From positions 7,069-19,467 of the forward strand of contig DNFL01000125.1 in NCBI GenBank assembly GCA_003486945.1: a stretch of 12,399 bases of DNA, written 5' to 3'. Below, piece by piece: positions 7,426 through 12,399 of the stretch (within the stretch, counting starts at the first letter, position 1; every line of letters begins with the position of its first letter). The notes below the pieces were generated by a model, which saw only the letters and a list, made by a program, of their open reading frames with translations, had not been told where the DNA came from and did no database searches. Source of the stretch: Hyphomonas sp. GTDB lineage: Bacteria > Pseudomonadota > Alphaproteobacteria > Caulobacterales > Hyphomonadaceae. The translations under genes and the position numbers were made by a program.

Positions 7426-7548
7426 CGGCGCGTTCCGCGAAGTTTGAAGGCAAATCGCTAGACGAGCGGCAGGCCGCATTCAAGCGGGCCGCGACAAGGA
7501 CACGGTGAGCCGCTAGGCTTGCCACAAAAGCGATCACGGGGGCTCAAG
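7426..7548. promoter_or_regulatory. Divergent promoter region, GNAT / acylase
   Basis: This 123-base gap separates the divergent GNAT and acylase starts and must serve both. It contains three short inverted repeats: GCGGC-AG-GCCGC (7466-7477), GCGG-G-CCGC (7484-7492) and AGCC-GCTA-GGCT (7508-7519). They could be operator half-sites, but short palindromes are common in GC-rich DNA. GGGGG at 7538-7542 is the likely acylase ribosome site. No strong sigma-70 type -35/-10 pair stands out in either direction. Confidence 0.4.
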
Positions 7549-9705
7549 ATGAAGCGGATACTGGCGGGACTTGGCGGGATCTTCCTGCTGGCGATTCTGG
7601 GCGCAGGCGCGTGGCTTTGGCACCCGGTGGGCGGGCATGTGCCGGCAGCGCAGCTGGCAGCGGCAGCGGCGAACTATGACGCCGAGATCATCCGCGATGC
7701 TTACGGCGTGCCGCATGTGTATGGCGCGCGCGATGCCGATGCCGCCTTTGGTCTCGCCTATGCGCATGCCGAGGATGATTTCGAGACGATCCAGGAAACG
7801 GTGGCAGCGGCGCGCGGCGTGCTGGCGCGCTATCGCGGCAAGGACGCGGCGGCGGTGGACTATATCGCCTCGCTGCTCGGCGTGTGGGACACGGTCGAGG
7901 CGCGATACGAGGCCGATGTTCCGTCAGATGTGAAAGCGATTGCCGAAGGCTATGTGGCGGGGCTGAACCTTTTTGCCTCCGAACACCCCGACCTGACCTG
8001 GGCCGGCCTCGCGCCTTTCACGCCGGAGGATGTGGTTGCAGGGTTCATCTTCAAGACGCCCTTCTTCTTCGGGCTCGACGGGACGCTGCTGAACCTGTTC
8101 GGCGAGGACTATACGCAATCGATTGCGCTCGATCCGGCCGGGCCGAAGAAGGCGTTCCTGCTGGGGCCGCGCCCGGCGAGTGAGCTGGGCTCTAATGCTT
8201 TCGCGGTGACGCCGGCGCGTTCGGGCGACGGGGTGACGCGCCTGCTGATCAACTCGCACCAGCCGTTGACGGGGCCTGTGGCCTGGTATGAGGCGCAGAT
8301 CACGTCCGGCGAGGGGCTGGACATCACGGGCGGGCTGTTTCCAGGAACGCCGGTGATCCTGCACGGGTTCAACAAGCATCTCGGCTGGGCCAACACGGTG
8401 AGCGCGCAGGATCTGACCGACACGTTCGTGCTGACGATCAATCCGAAGAACAAGAACCAGTACTGGCTGGACGGAGCATGGGCGGACTTTGATGTCAGCC
8501 ATGCGCAGATCAAGGTGAAACTGCTGGGACCATTCGCCTTTCCGGCGAAGCGGGCGGTGAAGCGATCCGCACACGGACCTGTAATCGAAGGTCCCACCGG
8601 CACTTATGCCATCCGCTATGCAGGCATGGGCGAAGTGCGCCAGCTGGAACAGTATTACCGGCTGAACCGGTCTGAAGACATCAATCAGTTCATGGCCGCG
8701 ATGGCCATGAATGCCCTGCCCTCGATCAACTATGTCTATGCCGACAAGGCGGGCAACATCGGCTTCATCCACAATGCACAATATCCGGACCGCGATGACA
8801 CCTGGGACTGGTCCGGCGATATGCCGGGGGACCGATCCGATGTCATCTGGCAAGGATACCGGGCGTGGGAAGAGGTGCCGAAGCTGGTCAATCCGGAATC
8901 GGGTTTCATCTACAATGCCAACAACACGCCCTTCTCCGCCACGGACGGGCCGGATAATCTGCGGGCGGAAGATTTCCCGCAATCGATGGGCCTGCAGACC
9001 AACCAGACGAACCGGGCGCTGCGGATCATCGAGCTGACGGGCGATACCGATCCGGTTGGCGTGGACCGCCTGCTGGCGATCAAGTTTGACAACCGGTATG
9101 CGGCGGGCTCCGAAGCGGACGAGGTGGTGAAGGCCGTATTGGCGGCGGACTGGTCGGGTGAGCCGGAGCTTGCGGAAGCGGCCGCGCTGCTCGCGAGCTG
9201 GGACTATGGCACGGATGCGACAAGCCGCACCGCTGCGCTCGCCGGCATGACGACAACGCGCGCGATCACCGAGCGCTATACGAAAATCAAGGCGCCGCCG
9301 CCGGAGACAGCGTTCCGGGAGGCTGTCGCGTGGCTGAAGGCAAATCACGGGCGGATCGATCCGGAATGGGGCGAGGTGAACCGCCTCGTGCGCGGGACGG
9401 TCAGCCTGCCGATCAGCGGCGGGCCGGACACGCTGCGCGCGGTTTATCCGAAAGCAATCCGTGACGACGGAGAGTTGCACATGTCTGCCGGTGACACATG
9501 GATTGCGCTGGTGGAATGGGACGCAGAGGGACATCAAGCCGCGCGCGTGGTCAGCCCGTTCGGCAGCGCGACACTGGACGAAGCGTCACCGCACTATGCC
9601 GATCAGGCGGCGCTGTTTGCGGCAGGAGACTGGCGCACGGCGTTGCTGACCAAAGCAGATGTGGAGGCAGATGCGACGCGGACATACCGTCCGGGCAAGG
9701 ACTAA
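7549..9705 (+). CDS. Penicillin/cephalosporin acylase family Ntn hydrolase
   Basis: A 718-residue N-terminal-nucleophile amidase precursor, normal length for the family. It starts with a hydrophobic segment (about 3-25, RILAGLGGIFLLAILGAGAW), a signal peptide or membrane anchor, so the enzyme acts in the periplasm. The alpha-chain region has IIRDAYGVPHVYG and AFGLAYAHAEDDF (about 47-78), typical of the cephalosporin-acylase branch. Autocleavage is expected before Ser215 in LGSNAFAV, making Ser215 the beta-chain nucleophile; NSHQP (His237) and LGWANTV (Asn282) supply the other conserved residues. Such enzymes cleave amide-linked acyl groups, including acyl-homoserine lactones, lipopeptides and beta-lactam side chains; sequence alone does not settle which. 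ATG 7549 follows GGGGG with 6 bases spacing; an in-frame TTG at 7519 is less likely. Its stop overlaps that of engB, which converges on it. Confidence 0.92.
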   Translation: MKRILAGLGGIFLLAILGAGAWLWHPVGGHVPAAQLAAAAANYDAEIIRDAYGVPHVYGARDADAAFGLAYAHAEDDFETIQETVAAARGVLARYRGKDAAAVDYIASLLGVWDTVEARYEADVPSDVKAIAEGYVAGLNLFASEHPDLTWAGLAPFTPEDVVAGFIFKTPFFFGLDGTLLNLFGEDYTQSIALDPAGPKKAFLLGPRPASELGSNAFAVTPARSGDGVTRLLINSHQPLTGPVAWYEAQITSGEGLDITGGLFPGTPVILHGFNKHLGWANTVSAQDLTDTFVLTINPKNKNQYWLDGAWADFDVSHAQIKVKLLGPFAFPAKRAVKRSAHGPVIEGPTGTYAIRYAGMGEVRQLEQYYRLNRSEDINQFMAAMAMNALPSINYVYADKAGNIGFIHNAQYPDRDDTWDWSGDMPGDRSDVIWQGYRAWEEVPKLVNPESGFIYNANNTPFSATDGPDNLRAEDFPQSMGLQTNQTNRALRIIELTGDTDPVGVDRLLAIKFDNRYAAGSEADEVVKAVLAADWSGEPELAEAAALLASWDYGTDATSRTAALAGMTTTRAITERYTKIKAPPPETAFREAVAWLKANHGRIDPEWGEVNRLVRGTVSLPISGGPDTLRAVYPKAIRDDGELHMSAGDTWIALVEWDAEGHQAARVVSPFGSATLDEASPHYADQAALFAAGDWRTALLTKADVEADATRTYRPGKD

Positions 9706-10340
9706 AGCAGCGCAACGATCTCGGCGCGCAGTTCCGCGATGCCCCAACCTTTTTCGGAAGAGGTTTGCAGCACGACCGGGTGCGCGGCGCCGCGCTTCTT
9801 GAGCTTGGCGGCGACGGCAAGCGCTGTTGCCTCGACTTCGGCTTTCGGTACCTTGTCGACCTTGGTGAGCACAATCTGGTAGGGCACAGCGGCGCCGTCC
9901 AGCAGGTCCATCGTCTCAGCGTCAGTGTCCATCAGGCCGCGGCGCGCGTCGACGAGCAGGAAGACGCGGCGCAGACTCGGGCGGCCGCGCAGGTAGGACT
10001 TGATCAGTTTCGTCCAGGCGGCGACCTGCGTTTTCGAGACCTGCGCATAGCCGAAGCCCGGCATGTCGACGAGGTAGAGGCGCCCTTCTCCGATATCGAA
10101 ATAGTTCAGCTCGCGCGTGCGGCCCGGCTCAGCGGACGAACGCGCGAGCTTGGCGCGCCCTGTGAGCGCATTGATCAGGCTCGACTTGCCGACATTCGAA
10201 CGGCCGGCGAAGCAGACCTCAGTGCGGTCTGCTGGCGGCAGACCTGACAGGCCGGCAACGCCCAGCCGGAATTCCGCCGGGCCGGAGAAGAGCACCCGGC
10301 CGGCTTCGATCTGATCGTCCGGATAGGAGGGCCGGTCCAC
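9702..10340 (-). CDS. engB: Ribosome biogenesis GTPase EngB (YihA/YsxC)
   Basis: A small TRAFAC GTPase needed for large ribosomal subunit assembly and, in model bacteria, for normal cell division. The 212 residues contain G1 GRSNVGKS (46-53), G2 Thr75 in EPGRTRELNYF, G3 DMPGFGYA (92-99), G4 TKVD (159-162) and G5 TSS (193-195), all in the EngB form. It starts with GTG at 10340, three bases after the yidC stop, with GGCGGA upstream inside yidC; tight coupling to yidC is likely. The stop (minus-strand TAG at 9704-9702) shares bases with the acylase stop TAA at 9703-9705. The yidC-engB neighbourhood is conserved in alphaproteobacteria. Confidence 0.96.
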   Translation of the reverse strand: MDRPSYPDDQIEAGRVLFSGPAEFRLGVAGLSGLPPADRTEVCFAGRSNVGKSSLINALTGRAKLARSSAEPGRTRELNYFDIGEGRLYLVDMPGFGYAQVSKTQVAAWTKLIKSYLRGRPSLRRVFLLVDARRGLMDTDAETMDLLDGAAVPYQIVLTKVDKVPKAEVEATALAVAAKLKKRGAAHPVVLQTSSEKGWGIAELRAEIVALL

Positions 10341-10343
10341 GTC

Positions 10344-12170
10344 TCAGTCCGCCGGCGCCTTGCGCCGTCCGAGCAGGCCCGCGATGAACTTGCCGACTTC
10401 CGTCTCCGCGCCGTTGAGGCGCATGATGGTGTATTGCTGGATGAAGGTCAGCACGTTCGACCAGACCCAGTAAAGTACGAGACCGGCGGCAAATCCTCCG
10501 AACACGAACATGAACACGATGGGCAGCGCCATGATGATGCGCGCCTGCATCTTGTCCGGGGGCGGAGGAGAGAGCGACTGAAGCACGGCCATGGTCGCGC
10601 CGTAGAGCAGCGGCAGGATGCCGATACCGATGATCATACCGAGCACCGGAATTGCCTTGATGTCGGCGGCGTCCCAGAAGCCCAGCAAGCCGAACAGGTT
10701 GGCGATGGCGGTCGGATCGGGCGCCGAGAGATCCTTCATGTACCAGAAGGGTTCATGGCGCATGTCGAGCGTGACGTAGAGCGTCTTGTAGAGCGCGTAG
10801 AAGATCGGGATCGTCGCCAGGATTGGCAGGCAGCCGCCGATGGGGTTGGCGCCGGTTTCCTTGTAGAGCTTCATGATCTCCTGCTGCTTGCGCTGCGGAT
10901 CCGCGGCAAAGCGCTCGTTGATCTCCTTCATCGGCTCCTGAAGCTTTTTCAGCTTCGCCATCGATTTGAAGCTGACATTGTAGAGCGGCACGAGCGGCAG
11001 TTTCACGAGAACAGTGAAGGCCAGGATCGCCCAGCCGAAGGCACCGAGATGGCCGTGCAGCCAGTGGAGCACGTAGAAGAACGGCTTGGTCAGGAAGAAG
11101 GCCCAACCCCAGTCAATGGCATCGACGAGCTGCGGGATGTTCTGCTTTTCCTGATAGGTGCGCAGCAGGTCGAACTTCTTGGCGCCGGCGAAGATGCGGT
11201 TCTCGACCGTGATGCTGGCACCGGGCGCAACATCATAAGTGCTGCCTTCGGTGCGGATCTCGATCGGGCCGCCGCGGGCGAGGTTGGTCTTGTTCACGCG
11301 CGCGGTGAAATCTGCATCCTGCACAGGCACGAGTGCAGTCATCCAGTACTTGTCGCTGAGCCCCCACCAGCCGCCCTTGGTGGACGGGAAATCGCCCTCT
11401 TTCGATTCGCCGCTGGCTTTCTTGGATTCTACCATCGGCTTGTATTTCTGCAGGCGCAGGGTGGCGTCGGTGACGCCCATCAGGCCCATATGCGCAAGGC
11501 CGTTGGTCTGCAGCGAAACACCGGGCTCGGTCGCGTCAAGAAAAGCCTTGAACTGACCATGACGCTCCACCGTTCCTATCGGGCGCAGGGTCTTGACGGC
11601 CTCGGATGTATTGGTGACCGTGTCGGTGAAGGTGAAGAGGAAGTTGTCGTCGACCGAGACCTGGCGCTCAATGATGACGCCGTCGGCCTCAAGACGGAGC
11701 GTGACCGGATTGGCCGCCGTCAGGTCGCCGGCGCCCACTTGCTGCCAGGCGGAATTGCGGCCCGCGACCAGCGTACCGCCATCGGCCCAATAATAGGTGG
11801 TGAAGTAGCCATACTCGCCCTCTTCCGGGCGCAGGAGGCGAATCTCGTCGGTCTTATCGACGGTGACGTAATAGTTGCGCAGGCTGAGATCATCGAGGCG
11901 CGCACCGGCAAGGCGCAGCGAGCCATCGACAGCGGGAGCATCGATCTTTACGCGCGCAGATGCGGCGAGCGCATCCGGCAGCGGCTTCGGGCCGGTTTGC
12001 ACGCCGGCCTCCGTGTCGATCGCTTCAGCCTGCTTCTGGGCGGCTACGGCAGCCTGCTGGGCCTGATAGCGTTTCTGCGCCGGATCCATCACGAAGATCT
12101 GGTACAGGAAGACGAACACAATCATCGCCGCCATGGCGAGCAGGAAGTTGCGTTGTTCTTCTTTTTCCAT
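10344..12170 (-). CDS. yidC: Membrane protein insertase YidC
   Basis: YidC inserts and folds inner-membrane proteins, alone or with SecYEG. The 608 residues have the Gram-negative layout: TM1 (about 8-28, FLLAMAAMIVFVFLYQIFVM), a variable Gln/Ala-rich linker (30-80), the periplasmic beta-supersandwich domain (about 80-340), and the C-terminal conserved five-helix core (about 350-585) with FKSMAKLKKLQEPMKEI in the cytoplasmic coiled-coil hairpin, NPIGGCLPILATIPIFYALY and GLVLYWVWSNVLTFIQQ. Lys390 in TM2 (VLVKLPLVPL) occupies the place of the groove arginine Arg366 of E. coli. A basic tail ends GRRKAPAD. ATG 12170 is supported by position before TM1, but no Shine-Dalgarno precedes it: the leader reads ACCCTCC directly before the ATG. 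rnpA is upstream and engB three bases downstream. Confidence 0.97.
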   Translation of the reverse strand: MEKEEQRNFLLAMAAMIVFVFLYQIFVMDPAQKRYQAQQAAVAAQKQAEAIDTEAGVQTGPKPLPDALAASARVKIDAPAVDGSLRLAGARLDDLSLRNYYVTVDKTDEIRLLRPEEGEYGYFTTYYWADGGTLVAGRNSAWQQVGAGDLTAANPVTLRLEADGVIIERQVSVDDNFLFTFTDTVTNTSEAVKTLRPIGTVERHGQFKAFLDATEPGVSLQTNGLAHMGLMGVTDATLRLQKYKPMVESKKASGESKEGDFPSTKGGWWGLSDKYWMTALVPVQDADFTARVNKTNLARGGPIEIRTEGSTYDVAPGASITVENRIFAGAKKFDLLRTYQEKQNIPQLVDAIDWGWAFFLTKPFFYVLHWLHGHLGAFGWAILAFTVLVKLPLVPLYNVSFKSMAKLKKLQEPMKEINERFAADPQRKQQEIMKLYKETGANPIGGCLPILATIPIFYALYKTLYVTLDMRHEPFWYMKDLSAPDPTAIANLFGLLGFWDAADIKAIPVLGMIIGIGILPLLYGATMAVLQSLSPPPPDKMQARIIMALPIVFMFVFGGFAAGLVLYWVWSNVLTFIQQYTIMRLNGAETEVGKFIAGLLGRRKAPAD

Positions 12171-12230
12171 GGAGGGTAATCCGCGATGGGGTTTGGAGGG
12201 GGAGCGCGCCGGGACCGGCCACCCGGGGTC
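12171..12230 (-). other. rnpA-yidC spacer
   Basis: These 60 bases lie between the rnpA stop and the yidC start in the same transcript direction. The mRNA-sense strand is C-rich and contains CCTCC twice (complements of GGAGGG at 12195-12200 and 12171-12176), the second directly abutting the ATG. I see no yidD gene, no clear promoter and no intrinsic terminator here. Confidence 0.5.
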
Positions 12231-12399
12231 TCAGATGCGCGCGAGGCTTAACAGTGCGCTTTCCATATCGTCAAGCAACCGGGACCAACCTACTTCCAGC
12301 GTCGCTTCCCGGGCGATGAACACGTAGTCCCAGCCGGGGCGCCCGTGCTGGGCCAGCAGGCGGCGGGAAGCTTCGCGCAGGCGGCGCTTGGCGCGGTTG
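12231..12399 (-). CDS. rnpA: Ribonuclease P protein component, 3' end only
   Basis: The C-terminal 55 codons of RnpA, the protein subunit that binds the RNase P RNA and helps process tRNA 5' ends. The window enters the gene within its signature RNR motif, read here as NRAKRRLREASRRL, followed by WDYVFIAREATLEVGW, which matches the conserved 'D-Y-V-x-I-A-R' strand, and a helix ending in LLSLARI before TGA (12233-12231). The gene continues past the right edge of the window, where rpmH would be expected further upstream. The identity rests on this motif and on the position before yidC. Confidence 0.9.
   Translation of the reverse strand, partial: NRAKRRLREASRRLLAQHGRPGWDYVFIAREATLEVGWSRLLDDMESALLSLARI

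Noticed and set aside
7426..7479. Longer GNAT frame starting at 7479
   Set aside because: No ribosome site there, and the GNAT fold starts after the internal ATG at 7425, which has GGAA at good spacing.
7924..9537. A 537-codon open frame antisense to the acylase
   Set aside because: Arg/His/Pro-rich shadow translation without recognisable motifs; the plus-strand acylase has complete catalytic motifs.
10434..12179. A 581-codon open frame antisense to yidC
   Set aside because: It mirrors a real gene, is rich in His, Arg, Glu and Gly without domain motifs, and long antisense frames are expected in GC-rich coding DNA.
12208..12231. Possible terminator hairpin after rnpA (GACC...GGTC with CCGG inside)
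   Set aside because: The stem is imperfect with a bulge and no U-run follows; the genes are in one conserved operon.
1..12399. Mobile elements, CRISPR arrays, tRNA or rRNA genes, toxin-antitoxin or phage-defence genes
   Set aside because: I looked for transposase motifs, terminal repeats, regularly spaced repeats and known defence motifs on both strands and saw none.

Overview
The window looks like a chromosomal, high-G+C alphaproteobacterial segment, most likely of the Hyphomonadaceae/Caulobacterales type. The main evidence is gene order. On the minus strand it runs rnpA - yidC - engB, then argB - HAD pyrimidine 5'-nucleotidase - dapD, a housekeeping order I recall from alphaproteobacteria such as Caulobacter and rhizobia. 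Protein sequences fit as well: a long Gram-negative YidC and an ArgB with the N-terminal helix of arginine-sensitive enzymes. No mobile element, CRISPR array, tRNA or rRNA is visible. Coding density is very high and nearly all unrecorded long reading frames are shadows of real genes.

Layout, left to right. (1) Bases 1 to about 92 are a degenerate G-rich contig end, probably a sequence artefact. It runs into a truncated family 9 glycosyltransferase (minus), preceded in its transcript by a family 4 glycosyltransferase (625-1800, minus). The pair probably builds a cell-surface glycan such as LPS core. (2) A lone alpha/beta hydrolase of the ABHD10 type (1855-2598, plus) is divergent from them. 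(3) A compact minus-strand operon spans 7425 down to 2603: GNAT acetyltransferase, argB, an exported two-copy DUF1036 protein, HAD nucleotidase, dapD and a PP2C-like phosphatase. From argB onward the genes overlap or are 1-8 bases apart. (4) A penicillin/cephalosporin-acylase family Ntn hydrolase (7549-9705, plus) diverges from the GNAT gene. (5) engB, yidC and the 3' end of rnpA (minus) fill the right end, with engB converging on the acylase so tightly that the two stop codons share bases.

Functionally the core is housekeeping: RNase P protein, membrane-protein insertase, ribosome-assembly GTPase, arginine synthesis (ArgB) and lysine/peptidoglycan precursor synthesis (DapD). Accessory genes sit around and inside it. 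The acylase/GNAT divergent pair separates engB from argB, and the DUF1036 protein sits between argB and the nucleotidase gene. I do not see a clear new multi-gene system. The most unusual item is the exported DUF1036 - peptidoglycan-binding-like - DUF1036 protein with matching four-cysteine patterns, translationally linked to argB and the nucleotidase gene.
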